Translations under genes and position numbers: made by a program
The notes under the pieces: model-generated
The model's database searches: none
Seen by the model: the letters and a program-made list of their open reading frames with translations, nothing else
Told to the model about the DNA's origin: nothing
Part shown: positions 15,281-23,660 of the stretch, piece after piece
How the letters are laid out: the number at the start of each line of letters is the position of its first letter
Position numbering within the stretch: the first letter of the stretch is position 1
Assembly: GCF_007830735.1 (NCBI RefSeq)
Contig: NZ_VLLN01000032.1
Coordinates: 1 to 38,750, forward strand
DNA: 38,750 bases
Direction: 5' to 3'
DNA from: Geobacter argillaceus
GTDB taxonomy: Bacteria; Desulfobacterota; Desulfuromonadia; Geobacterales; DSM-12255

Positions 15281-17290
15281 ATGCAACATCCGTACTTCCC
15301 CCATACCTTTCAGCCGTTCAAAATCAAGAACCTGGTCGTAAAAAACAGAATCGTCATGCCCCCCATGTGCGGCAACCTGGGCGGCGAGTATGGCCAGGTG
15401 ACCGACAACCATATCAAGTATTACGAACAGAGGGCCAAGGGAGGCACCGGCCTGATCATCGTGGAAAACAGCAATATCGACTATCCGCTCGGGTCGAACG
15501 GGGCAACCCAGCTGCGCATCGACCATGAACGGTATATCCCGGGGCTGACCAGGCTGGTGGATACCATCAAGAAATATGGTGCCAGGGCGTGCATTCAGAT
15601 CAACCATGCCGGCGCCTCGACCAATAATGAGCGAACCGAAGGGCATGGGGTTGTTGCGCCGTCAGACGTCTCTTCAAAGGAAGGCGGAGAAACGCCCAGG
15701 GCGCTGACTACGGAAGAGATCTACGAAATCGTCAGGAAGTTCGGCCGGGCAGCCAACCGGGCTCAGATCGCCGGCTTCGATGCCGTGGAGATCCATGCCG
15801 GGCATTCCTATCTCATTGCCCAGTTCCTCTCCCTGACGACCAACAAGCGAGAGGACGAATTCGGCTGCGGCTCTTTGGAGAACAGGGCGAGATTTTGCCT
15901 CCTGGTCCTGCAGGAAGTCCGGAAGACCGTCGGTCCCGACTTCCCCATCTTCATCCGGATCGGTGCGGACGAATTCATGAAAGGCGGTATCACGCTGGAG
16001 GACACCTTCACCCTCCTTGAATTCTTCAAGCCCTACGTGGACCTGATCGATGTATCTGCCGGCGCCAATTACACCCTGGAAAAACAGATCGAGACCATGA
16101 ACTTCCCCGAAGGTTCCAAGGTCTATCTCAGCGACGAGATCAAGAAACGGTTCGACCTCCCCACCATCACGGTCGGCAACATCAGGAATCCCGAGTTCGC
16201 CGACAAGGTGCTGGCCGACAAGCGTGCCGACTTTATCGCCATCGGCAGGGGGCTGATCTGTGACCCCAACTGGGTCAACAAGGCAGACATGGGTGAGCCC
16301 AGGAAGATCAGGAAGTGCATCTCCTGCAACATCATGTGCGTGGGGAACCGGATCTTCAGCAGTCGGCCGATCAAATGCTCGCTGAATCCCGATATTTTCG
16401 GGGAAGACGACCACAAACATCACAAGGTGACGACTCCCACCAACGTTGTGATCATCGGCGGCGGTCCGGCCGGTCTGGAGGCAGCCTGCACCGCGGCGGA
16501 GGTAGGATGCAACACCTTCCTGTTCGAAAAGGAGAATGAGGTCGGCGGCCTGCTGCACCTGATTCAAAGATTTCCGGCCAAGCAGAAGATTCATTACTTT
16601 ACGGAATATCTGTCGGAAAGGATGGCCGGCCTCAAAAATCTGGTCGTATTCCACGGCAGAACGCCGACCTTCAAGGAGATCGACGAGCTGAAACCTGACC
16701 TGGTCGTCAATGCCACGGGCTCATCCCCTTCCCTGCCGCCCATCAAGGGGCTGAGAGAGCTCATCAACCGGGAAGGGTCATCGATCTATACCGTGACCAA
16801 CCTGCTGAAGAACATCGATTCGTTTTCCGGTCTGGAGAGCAAAAAGGTCGTCATTGCCGGCGGCGGTGCCGTGGGGATGGATTGTGCCGAGTTCTTTGCC
16901 GGTCTGGGTGCGAAAGTCACCATCGTGGAACGGCTGCCACAGCTCGGCATCGATCTTGACCCGCTCACCAAGAAGTATCTCATGGGGGTCATCAGGGAGT
17001 TTGACATCGATGTGCTGGTGGATACCACCATCGAAGAGGTTACGCAGAATAAATTGATCTGTTCCCGGAACGGGGAGAGCACCAACCTGGAGTTTGATAT
17101 CTCGCTGATGTGTCTAGGTTTTTCGTCAAACAGTCAGCATGTTGAGGCGATGAAGGAGTACTACCACGGGAAGAAGATCGAATTCATCAACATCGGTGAC
17201 AGCAGCAGGCCCCGCAAGATCGGCTATGGCGTCATTGAGGGAAGAAGCATTCTATCCAGCTCGACGCTTTTGAAGCGGATCGGCTGGTGA
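15281..17290 (+). CDS. FMN/[4Fe-4S]/FAD enoate reductase, 2,4-dienoyl-CoA reductase (FadH) type
   Basis: Three-cofactor flavoprotein, 669 residues from the ATG at 15281 (AGAGGTG upstream; an in-frame GTG at 15272 is less likely). Residues 1-330 form the OYE TIM barrel with FMN, including GFDAVEIHAGHSYLIAQF. The Fe-S loop CISCNIMC...KCSLNP is near 338-362. Residues about 380-669 form the FAD/NAD(P)H half with VVIIGGGPAGLEAA and VVIAGGGAVGMDCAEF. Such enzymes (2-enoate reductase, 2,4-dienoyl-CoA reductase, trimethylamine dehydrogenase relatives) reduce activated C=C bonds. It stands alone under its own site 5 promoter. Reduction of the C1=C2 bond of a dehydroshikimate-like enone, or of a linear enoate, would fit the locus. 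Confidence 0.92.
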   Translation: MQHPYFPHTFQPFKIKNLVVKNRIVMPPMCGNLGGEYGQVTDNHIKYYEQRAKGGTGLIIVENSNIDYPLGSNGATQLRIDHERYIPGLTRLVDTIKKYGARACIQINHAGASTNNERTEGHGVVAPSDVSSKEGGETPRALTTEEIYEIVRKFGRAANRAQIAGFDAVEIHAGHSYLIAQFLSLTTNKREDEFGCGSLENRARFCLLVLQEVRKTVGPDFPIFIRIGADEFMKGGITLEDTFTLLEFFKPYVDLIDVSAGANYTLEKQIETMNFPEGSKVYLSDEIKKRFDLPTITVGNIRNPEFADKVLADKRADFIAIGRGLICDPNWVNKADMGEPRKIRKCISCNIMCVGNRIFSSRPIKCSLNPDIFGEDDHKHHKVTTPTNVVIIGGGPAGLEAACTAAEVGCNTFLFEKENEVGGLLHLIQRFPAKQKIHYFTEYLSERMAGLKNLVVFHGRTPTFKEIDELKPDLVVNATGSSPSLPPIKGLRELINREGSSIYTVTNLLKNIDSFSGLESKKVVIAGGGAVGMDCAEFFAGLGAKVTIVERLPQLGIDLDPLTKKYLMGVIREFDIDVLVDTTIEEVTQNKLICSRNGESTNLEFDISLMCLGFSSNSQHVEAMKEYYHGKKIEFINIGDSSRPRKIGYGVIEGRSILSSSTLLKRIGW

Positions 17291-17438
17291 TGATCTGACA
17301 AGAAACTGGGGAAGCTCCTCGCTGGTAATCATCTTGTTCCCTTTGTACGACGGGGAAGAGCTAAAACCGGGCCGATCCCGCCGAAGTACCCAACCAACGC
17401 CAAACCGCTGATCCGTTTCACGTACCCGGACAGCATCT

Positions 17439-17942
17439 CTAGCGTTGTGACCGTCTCTTCCGGGGTAAATTTATTTCTGAAGACAGGATCAATTGCGCAG
17501 GAATCTCTTCGGCTCCAAGAATCTTCACCAACTCTTCAACCCCTTCTGCCACCCTGGAAAGTTTATTGTCCTGCAGATGCTCCAACCCTTTCACAAGAAG
17601 CCCTTGCGGGACTTCTGGCGCTAGGGCCAGCAATTCCCTCCCTTGATCGGTCAAATCAATTTCAACTACCCTCCGGTCTTTTGGGGATCGGGTACGTGAA
17701 ACCAACCCTCTTTTCTCCAACCGATCTGCAAGCCCGACGACCGTGGTCGGGTGGAGGTACATGCGACGCGCCAGTTCGGAAGGTTTGATCGGTGCGGCTT
17801 CGGCGATTACCTTGACAGCCCATAGCTGTGGCCCGGTCAGTCCTGTTTCCCGCTCGGAAATTTTCGATTGTTCGTGAACCACTTGGAAAATTCGCCGGAG
17901 GTTATCGATGATTCCCTCAATGGCATCTGATTTCGAAGACAT
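17439..17942 (-). CDS. MarR-family transcriptional regulator
   Basis: Winged-helix regulator of the MarR family, 167 residues from the ATG at 17942, which has GGAG 5 bases upstream; an in-frame GTG at 17948 is less likely. The segment LTGPQLWAVKVIAE, then PIKPSELARRMYLHPTTVVG (recognition helix) and the wing LVSRTRSPKDRRVVEIDLT are typical. The gene is divergent from pal and lies in the interval that lacks the shared GntR operators. Its promoter is on the minus strand, TTGACA (18029-18034), 18 bases, TACATT (18005-18010). A GTACTTATGTAC inverted repeat at 17971-17982, between this promoter and the gene, could be its own operator. Target genes unknown. Confidence 0.9.
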   Translation of the reverse strand: MSSKSDAIEGIIDNLRRIFQVVHEQSKISERETGLTGPQLWAVKVIAEAAPIKPSELARRMYLHPTTVVGLADRLEKRGLVSRTRSPKDRRVVEIDLTDQGRELLALAPEVPQGLLVKGLEHLQDNKLSRVAEGVEELVKILGAEEIPAQLILSSEINLPRKRRSQR

Positions 17943-17970
17943 AATCACTCCAAAAATCGGTTGACAAATA

Positions 17971-18069
17971 GTACTTATGTACGAATAATATTATAAATAA
18001 ATAAAATGTACAAGCAAAGTATTAATTCTGTCAAACCCATTGACAGGCAATTGCCCCTGTGGCTCTACA
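17971..18069. promoter_or_regulatory. Divergent marR/pal promoter region with possible MarR operator
   Basis: Minus-strand promoter for marR: TTGACA 18029-18034, TACATT 18005-18010. Plus-strand promoter for pal: TTGACA 18040-18045 and TCTACA 18064-18069 (18-base spacer). The GTAC-N4-GTAC repeat at 17971-17982 is positioned as a roadblock operator for marR autoregulation. All are by inspection only. Confidence 0.5.
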
Positions 18070-18117
18070 TGTAACCCCGTAATTACGGGCAGATAACCCA
18101 AAAGAAAGGAACAAAAA

Positions 18118-18705
18118 ATGAATAAAAAAGCAATTGGCATGATTGTATCGTTATGCGGAGCCGCCCTGGTCGTTGGTGGGTGTGCCAAGCAGGAGATCGT
18201 CAAAAAGGACGAGTCGTTGGCACCAAAAGCGACTGTGACGGCCGCAACCGACAAGGGAACGGCAAAAACGGAGAAGATCGTTGCCTCGCCCGTGAAGCAA
18301 GACACCAAGGAAGTCGCGCCACAAAACGTCCCGGCGCAGAAATCTGACCAGGGGATCGAACAGCTGAAATCTGCCCTGGAAAAGGTCTTTTTTGCCTTCG
18401 ATTCCGCAAAACTTTCCCAGAAGGCCCGTCAAACACTCGTCAAAGACGCCGCCGTTATCAAACAGAACTCCAAGGCCAGGATCAGGATCGAGGGGAATTG
18501 CGACGAGCGTGGTTCCGACGAATACAACCTTGCCTTGGGTGAAAAGCGGGCCAAAGAAGCCATGGAGTATCTCGTAACCATGGGGATACCTGCCAATCGA
18601 CTTTCGGTGATCAGCTATGGCAAGGAAAAGCCTGCCAACCCTGGGCACAATGAAGCAGCCTGGGCACAGAATCGCCGGGACGAGTTCGTGCCGGTAACCC
18701 CATAA
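18118..18705 (+). CDS. pal: Peptidoglycan-associated outer-membrane lipoprotein (Pal/OmpA C-terminal)
   Basis: OmpA-family lipoprotein, 195 residues. The N-terminal signal ends in a lipobox VVGGC with lipidated Cys22, followed by a Lys/Thr-rich linker to about residue 80. The C-terminal OmpA/Pal domain (about 90-190) contains the peptidoglycan-binding pattern IRIEGNCDERGSDEYNLALG and the RA..YL...G signature. It anchors the outer membrane to peptidoglycan. AAGGAAC precedes the ATG. Unlike typical tol-pal arrangements no tolB or ybgF flanks it, so this may be a Pal paralogue rather than the tol-pal gene. It is divergent from marR and unrelated to the catabolic genes. Confidence 0.9.
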   Translation: MNKKAIGMIVSLCGAALVVGGCAKQEIVKKDESLAPKATVTAATDKGTAKTEKIVASPVKQDTKEVAPQNVPAQKSDQGIEQLKSALEKVFFAFDSAKLSQKARQTLVKDAAVIKQNSKARIRIEGNCDERGSDEYNLALGEKRAKEAMEYLVTMGIPANRLSVISYGKEKPANPGHNEAAWAQNRRDEFVPVTP

Positions 18706-18716
18706 GCATCGACTCA

Positions 18717-18758
18717 GCAGCCCCTATGCCTCGGCAAACGCCACAGCGCAGGGGCTGC
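18717..18758 (+). terminator. Possible terminator after pal
   Basis: Inverted repeat GCAGCCCCT (18717-18725) / AGGGGCTGC (18750-18758) just after the pal stop, followed by AAATTTCT. The loop is long (24 bases) and the T-run weak, so termination is uncertain. Confidence 0.4.
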
Positions 18759-18861
18759 AAATTTCTCCCATAACCCTCCGTTGGCACTGCCACTCGGCTT
18801 TGAAGCCACCATTTCTTGACGGCAAGTCGCTCAGCAGTCCGCAAGACATTTGGATACCTCT

Positions 18862-20217
18862 ATGCAGCAAAAGCTTACTGAACAGATAACCCTCGTCGCG
18901 AGTGTCATTAAATGGGCCTGTTATGCCTCGATTGTCGGCGTACTGGTGGGGCTCGGCACAACCGCTTTTCTAAGAGCGCTTTCATGGACATCAGGACAGT
19001 ACGTAAGACTTCCCAACTCATACCTGTTTCTGCCGTCGGCACTTCTGGCAAGTAGCTTGCTGGTACAATGGCTGGCCCCCGATGCAGCAGGACATGGCAC
19101 GGAAAAGGTCATTGAAGCGGTGCACAAGCGTATGGGGCGTATCCCCCTCGTGGTGGTCCCGGTGAAACTGGTGGCTACGGTGATCACGCTGGCCGGCGGC
19201 GGGTCGGCTGGCAAAGAGGGCCCGTGCGCCCAGATAGGCGCCGGGTTGGCGTCAGGTTTCGGCAGACTTCTGCGACTCGAACCAATGGATCAACGCAAAC
19301 TCGTCATCTGCGGGATCAGCGCCGGCTTTGCCACAGTGTTCGGCACCCCCATCGCAGGGGCACTTTTCGGGATCGAGGTTCTCGTCCTGGGTCAAATGCT
19401 CTACGACGTGCTTTTCCCGTCGTTCGTGGCTGGTATTGTCGGCTATCACGTCGCCACCCTGCTGGGGGTACAGTATTCATATCAGGTAGGCCGGGTGATA
19501 CCGGAACTGACCAGCTGGAATTTCGTTGAGATGATTCTGCTTGGCATCTGGTGCGGAATCGTGGCGTTGCTACTGATCGAAGCCATGAAACTCACTCATA
19601 GGCTTTTCGACAAACTCCCGTGGCCTAAATCGATGAATGCAATCCTCGGTGGGGTCATGCTCATCCTCATAGGGGCGTTCGTATCCAAACGCTATCTGGG
19701 GCTCGGCCTGGAGACCATCGATGGCGGTTTAAGAGGAGAGATTCTCCCGGGAGGAGCTTGCCTCTGGAAGGGGTTGGCCACTGCTATCACGCTTGGGTGC
19801 GGCGGAAGCGGCGGGGTCGTCACTCCGATATTCTTTATCGGGACAGCAGCGGGTAACCTTTTCGCCCAGTTCCTCAACGAACCATATGTGGCCACGTTTT
19901 CCGCGATCGGCATGGTGGCCCTCCTGGCAGGCGCAGCCAACACCCCCATCGCAGCGTCGGTTATGGCCATGGAACTGTTCGGCCCGTCGATAGCACCGCA
20001 TGCAGCGGTCGCCTGCATGGTCAGTTTCCTGATCGTCGGCTATCGCAGCATTTATCCAAGCCAGGTTCTCGGGATGCAGAAGAGCGCATCCCTGCAAGTC
20101 ACCACCGGTAAACCGGTCGGAGAGGTGAACGTGGCGGTAGTCTCTCACCGCGAAAAGTCACTGATCGGCTTCTTTGCACTGGTTTTGCGCCTGGTTAAGA
20201 GGGGAGAGAAGCAATGA
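18862..20217 (+). CDS. ClC-family chloride channel/transporter
   Basis: Inner-membrane ClC protein, 451 residues from the ATG at 18862; a TTG at 18850 in frame would add four residues and has no ribosome-binding site. About 10-12 membrane segments. Selectivity motifs are visible: GGGSAGKEGPCAQIGAG (GKEGP with the gating Glu, near residue 120) and FGTPIAGALFGIEVL near 155. A third motif, GGSGGVVTPIFFIGTAAG, is near residue 315. The length matches the short prokaryotic type without CBS domains. The presence of the gating Glu does not by itself separate a Cl-/H+ exchanger from a channel. It is translationally coupled to the following lipoprotein gene through an ATGA overlap. Confidence 0.92.
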   Translation: MQQKLTEQITLVASVIKWACYASIVGVLVGLGTTAFLRALSWTSGQYVRLPNSYLFLPSALLASSLLVQWLAPDAAGHGTEKVIEAVHKRMGRIPLVVVPVKLVATVITLAGGGSAGKEGPCAQIGAGLASGFGRLLRLEPMDQRKLVICGISAGFATVFGTPIAGALFGIEVLVLGQMLYDVLFPSFVAGIVGYHVATLLGVQYSYQVGRVIPELTSWNFVEMILLGIWCGIVALLLIEAMKLTHRLFDKLPWPKSMNAILGGVMLILIGAFVSKRYLGLGLETIDGGLRGEILPGGACLWKGLATAITLGCGGSGGVVTPIFFIGTAAGNLFAQFLNEPYVATFSAIGMVALLAGAANTPIAASVMAMELFGPSIAPHAAVACMVSFLIVGYRSIYPSQVLGMQKSASLQVTTGKPVGEVNVAVVSHREKSLIGFFALVLRLVKRGEKQ

Positions 20218-20825
20218 TCTGGAGAATAATAGTCGCGGTTGCAATGGCGTGGGCTTCAGGCATTCTTTCCGGCTGTGCTGCAACGGCCCCCGTGTCCATA
20301 TTGTACTCCCCCTCTGTCGAGGCGAGGGGCGGATCGGGGAGTCTGCTTCTAAAATCTGCAAGTTATCACGCTGCCAGTAGCGGTGAGAATAGCACCCGCT
20401 GGGTCATCGGCAAGCGGAAAGATTCCGACGGGAGAGTAACTGGCGAAATACTGTCGGTTAATTCGCCGGACGATATGGTGCTTGATGCGCTTAATAGGGA
20501 ATTGACTGTTACGGGGTACAGCGTCGAACTGGGTTCATCCTTGCCGCCAGACGTAGCCAAAGCGCTTGATCTGACCACTATGCAGATCGAACTTGATGAA
20601 ACTGCAGGCATTCCGAAGGCTGAGGTGACATGCACCGTCAAAGTTTCGATGGATGTCTGGAAAAATGGCGTAAGAGTCAGGAAGCTGAGCTATGAATCGA
20701 AGGTTTCCGATTTTGCGATAGTCGACAGAAATCTCCTGAGGCGGGAGATGATCGAAAAGGCGTTGCGCGGAATCATGAGCCAGGCAGTCCCTGAGATCAT
20801 CGCGGTACTGGAGCGAAAATCGTAA
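20214..20825 (+). CDS. Outer-membrane lipoprotein, YajG-like
   Basis: Predicted lipoprotein of 203 residues: a hydrophobic N-terminus ends in LSGC (Cys21). The body is soluble, with the pattern of YajG-type lipoproteins: a paired beta segment RWVIGKRKDSDGRVTGEI, then VLDALNRELTVTGYSVE, and a C-terminal helix LLRREMIEKALRGIMSQAVPEII. The start overlaps the ClC stop by four bases (ATGA), so it is expressed with the ClC gene. No enzymatic motif seen. The family role is unknown; the YajG assignment is by pattern and moderate. Confidence 0.75.
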   Translation: MIWRIIVAVAMAWASGILSGCAATAPVSILYSPSVEARGGSGSLLLKSASYHAASSGENSTRWVIGKRKDSDGRVTGEILSVNSPDDMVLDALNRELTVTGYSVELGSSLPPDVAKALDLTTMQIELDETAGIPKAEVTCTVKVSMDVWKNGVRVRKLSYESKVSDFAIVDRNLLRREMIEKALRGIMSQAVPEIIAVLERKS

Positions 20826-20875
20826 CTCAGGCAAGGGCAATAGAGGGCAATAGGGTCACCCATTAAAAGGCTGCT

Positions 20876-20929
20876 GTCAGGACTGATAACTTGATTTACC
20901 TGCCCGTTATCAAACTATCAAATCCTGAC
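20876..20929. repeat. Imperfect 54-base palindrome spanning the higA-remnant stop
   Basis: Arms GTCAGGACTGATAACTTGAT and its near-complement ending TCCTGAC flank an 8-10 base loop. It overlaps the last codons of the minus-strand antitoxin remnant and lies past the lipoprotein stop, where it could act as a two-way transcription barrier. No strong T-run. Confidence 0.5.
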
Positions 20930-21140
20930 CCCACTTTGGCCACATGCTCTATGCCGCGACGGACCTCTTTGTCAAGACGGTCCTCCAGAGCTTCCAGCGC
21001 CACCTCCATGTCATAGTGCGTCTGGAGATTCATCCAGAATTGCGCCTCCATGTTGAAGAAACGCCCTAACCGGAGTGCCGTGTCGGCGGTTATTGCGCGC
21101 CGTCCATGCACGATTTCATTTATCCGACGTGGGGTCACGC
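20896..21140 (-). pseudogene. HigA/VapI-type antitoxin, 5' truncated
   Basis: The minus strand encodes about 80 residues matching the second half of HigA-type XRE antitoxins: TPRRINEIVHGRRAITADTA (recognition helix region), then LRLGRFFNMEAQFWMNLQTHYDMEVA. Intact family members have about 20-25 further N-terminal residues (MARKI...PGEILREEFL type). Upstream of the GTG at 21138 the frame continues only for a few residues of unrelated sequence to a stop, and no HigB toxin gene is present. The break coincides with the start of the hicB remnant on the other strand, so this looks like one side of a recombination junction. Function is probably lost; residual expression cannot be excluded. Confidence 0.75.
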
Positions 21141-21575
21141 CAATATCCGGCCATCTTTGATCCTGCCGACGAAGGCGGATACACCATTACCTTCCCTGAC
21201 TTCCCTGAAGCCATAAGTGAAGGTGACACCCTTGAAGAAGCCAATTACAATGCCATAGAGGTATTGGATCTAACTCTCAAATCAAGGATGGAAGATAACG
21301 AGATTATTCCTCTTCCTCATGCCGAATCAGGGGCAAATGTGCATATGGTTGCGCCGGATGTCAATATCCAGGCGGCATTACTTGTAAAGTCAAACCGGGG
21401 AGAGAAAAAGTTCTCCGACCTTGCACGAACGCTCGGCACTTCATGGCCTGCCGTATCCCGCTTAGAGGACCCGAAGCATTGGCCATCACTTCGTCAACTG
21501 GACAAGATAGCTGCGGCTCTAGGTAAACGATTAGTGCTTTCTTTCACTAGAGTAAACCTGAATACTGACCGGTGA
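21139..21575 (+). pseudogene. HicB-type antitoxin lacking its native start
   Basis: From about 21141 the plus strand encodes QYPAIFDPADEGGYTITFPD, the beta-sheet fold of HicB antitoxins, then a DNA-binding C-terminus with SDLARTLGTSWPAVSRLEDP (XRE-like helix-turn-helix). HicB normally begins two or three residues before YPAIF with a Met; here the start codon and promoter are replaced by the antisense of a higA remnant. The frame is open back to an ATG at 21075 and a GTG at 21129, but neither has a ribosome-binding site. The HicA toxin gene is absent. The domain is otherwise complete to the stop at 21575, so it might still be made from a fortuitous start. Confidence 0.72.
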
Positions 21576-21733
21576 GCCTTCTTGTCTTTTCGCTTCGCAT
21601 GAGCTATTCACTCTAAACCGCAGCCAAGGTCCAGCGGAATGAACTCCGGATTGTTGCACTTTTCCCCGCACGAACAGCCATGTATCTATGCTGCGCGGGA
21701 AAGTGGATCAACCTTGCAGGTCTTATTGTTCGG

Positions 21734-22714
21734 TCAGAAGCGAAGAACGATTTTGGCATAGTCTCCGGACAGGGCGTCCGCAAATGCCTGCTGATACTCG
21801 GTCAACGGCATGATCTTCGACAGGATCGGCCGGATGTTGAACCTGGGGTCCTGCAGATAGCCGATGGCATCGGCCCAATCCTCCAGCGTGTAGATGATCG
21901 AACCGTGGATGGTCACCTCGCTTCTGACGATCTTCATTACCGGGTACTCCACCGGCTCCCCGGTAATGCCGATTGCCACTATCTCGCCGCCCGGTCTGAC
22001 GATCCGCATCGACTGTTCGATGGAACTCCTCACCCCGGCAGCCTCCACGACGACATCGAACAGTTCGTCACCGATCTCACCCGGATGCAGCACCCGCACA
22101 TCTCCCAACTGTTTCGCCACGTCGAATTTCCGGGGATTGACATCGACTGCAGTCACCCTGGCCCCCTTGAAGAGAGCCAGGGCGATGGAAAATAGTCCTT
22201 CCGTGCCGCAGCCGAGCACCGCCACGGACGTACCCGGCGAGATGGCCGCCTTTTTCAGGGCATGAACCGTAACGGACAGCGGCTCGATCAATATCGCCAG
22301 CTCATCGGGAATCTCGTCGGGCACGGAAACCAGGTATTTCCCTTCCACCAGCAGTTCCTGAGCAAACGCGCCGTCAGCGGATACCCCTATCGGCGTCTTC
22401 TGCTCGCAGATGTTGGTCCTGCCCCGTCGGCAATAGTCACATTCGCCGCAAAACGTGTTCGGCTCCACCACAACCCTGGTGCCAACCTTGTGCCGGACCT
22501 CGTTACCGGCCTCGACGACGACTCCAAGCACCTCATGCCCGGGCCGGAGGGGATAGGTTGCATAGGGGATGCTCCCTTTATAGACCCTGAGATCCGAGCC
22601 GCAAATGCCGCCATGGGTGACCCTGATCCTGGCCTGGTTTTCTTTCACCGTCCCCGGTGCCGGGGCATCGCGCAGGATCAGCTCCTCCGGTCTGTTCAGA
22701 TACAGTTCAAGCAT
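21734..22714 (-). CDS. Zinc-dependent medium-chain alcohol dehydrogenase
   Basis: MDR-superfamily polyol/alcohol dehydrogenase (sorbitol/threonine/idonate dehydrogenase type), 326 residues. Catalytic zinc ligands lie in GGICGSDLRVYKG (Cys38) and RPGHEVLGVV (His-Glu near 60). The four structural-zinc cysteines are in FCGECDYCRRGRTNIC. The Rossmann motif VAVLGCGTEG is near residue 165, and an Asp at the end of beta-2 (VTAVDVNP) indicates NAD(H). The ATG at 22714 has AGGGGA upstream. It is the last gene of the cupin-to-MDR unit, 47 bases after the aroE homologue. It probably oxidises a secondary alcohol of the same ring or chain compound; substrate unknown. Confidence 0.92.
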   Translation of the reverse strand: MLELYLNRPEELILRDAPAPGTVKENQARIRVTHGGICGSDLRVYKGSIPYATYPLRPGHEVLGVVVEAGNEVRHKVGTRVVVEPNTFCGECDYCRRGRTNICEQKTPIGVSADGAFAQELLVEGKYLVSVPDEIPDELAILIEPLSVTVHALKKAAISPGTSVAVLGCGTEGLFSIALALFKGARVTAVDVNPRKFDVAKQLGDVRVLHPGEIGDELFDVVVEAAGVRSSIEQSMRIVRPGGEIVAIGITGEPVEYPVMKIVRSEVTIHGSIIYTLEDWADAIGYLQDPRFNIRPILSKIMPLTEYQQAFADALSGDYAKIVLRF

Positions 22715-22761
22715 GGCGGTCCCCTGTTGTCAGTACGTTATCATCCGCATCCGGACCGGCA

Positions 22762-23631
22762 TCAGTACCCGAGCTTCTCCAGCACGACCCGCCGCATGAC
22801 CTCCACAGGGGGTTCGGCGCCGGTGAAATGCTTGAACTGCAGCACCGCCTGGTTCACAAACATCTCCACCCCGGAGATGACCTTGAGCCCCTTTGACCGG
22901 GCATCGGCCAGCAACCGCGTTTCCAGGGGGGTATAGACGACGTCGAAGACCACCTGCCCCGTCCGGAACAGCTCGACCGGAACGAGGGATTTGCCTTCGT
23001 TCGGGTGCATGCCGATCGGGGTGCAGTTGATGATCAGATCCGCATCCCCCATCCCCTTCACCAGCGTCTCGTCGGACATCAGCCCGGATTCGACCCGTTC
23101 ATTATTACCTTTTTTCAGATCGGCCGTCAGCCCCTGGAGCAGCCCCTCGTTGATATCCAGGATGGTGAGCCTGCTGAGCTTCGTTTCCCGCAGCAGGGTG
23201 AAAGCGATCGCCCGAGCCGCCCCGCCGGCACCCAGCATCAGCACGTTCTTTCCGTCGAGTTCGGCGCCGCCGTCGATGAGGGCCTTCAGGGCTCCCGGCC
23301 CGTCGGTGCCGAGGCCAATGAGCCTGCCGTTCTCGTTGAGAATCGTGTTGATCGAACCAATGGAACGGTCGACCTCCGCCACCTCGTCCACGCAGTCCAT
23401 CGCCTCGATCTTGTGAGGAATGGTCACACTCATGCCGCGGAAGTTTTCCAGGGCCCGCATCCCGGCCAGCGCGCTCTTCAGGTCCTCCACCCGGAACCCG
23501 AGATACACGAAATCAAGACCCAGTTCGTCGAACGCGGCGTTGTGGATGGCCGGAGAAAGGCTGTGCCCCACGGGATTGCCGATAATGGCGCACAGCTTGG
23601 TTTTAGTGGTTATGATCCGGTCCTTTGTCAT
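22762..23631 (-). CDS. aroE: Quinate/shikimate dehydrogenase (AroE family, NAD-type cofactor site)
   Basis: AroE-family dehydrogenase, 289 residues. Shikimate-binding Ser24/Ser26 are in GHSLSPAIHN, catalytic Lys74 in TIPHK, Asn95 in GSINTI and catalytic Asp110 in GLGTDGPG, where the usual Asn of NTD is Gly108. The nucleotide loop is GAGGAAR (134-140). Beta-2 ends in LTILDINEG, with Asp159 where NADP-dependent biosynthetic AroE has Asn-Arg-Thr. An acidic residue there usually means NAD, as in catabolic quinate/shikimate dehydrogenases. Together with its unit (transporter, cupin, zinc dehydrogenase) and the regulated promoter, this points to oxidation of quinate or shikimate rather than biosynthesis. 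It starts 29 bases after the AEC transporter gene. Confidence 0.9.
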   Translation of the reverse strand: MTKDRIITTKTKLCAIIGNPVGHSLSPAIHNAAFDELGLDFVYLGFRVEDLKSALAGMRALENFRGMSVTIPHKIEAMDCVDEVAEVDRSIGSINTILNENGRLIGLGTDGPGALKALIDGGAELDGKNVLMLGAGGAARAIAFTLLRETKLSRLTILDINEGLLQGLTADLKKGNNERVESGLMSDETLVKGMGDADLIINCTPIGMHPNEGKSLVPVELFRTGQVVFDVVYTPLETRLLADARSKGLKVISGVEMFVNQAVLQFKHFTGAEPPVEVMRRVVLEKLGY

Positions 23632-23660
23632 ACATCCTCCTCTGATGGATTGCCTGCCAG

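Noticed and set aside
7259-23631. Reading aroQ and aroE as part of shikimate biosynthesis
   Set aside because: They lie 15 kb apart with transporters and dehydrogenases, share a catabolic-type operator, and lack aroA/aroB/aroC/aroK neighbours; AroE has an NAD-type site.
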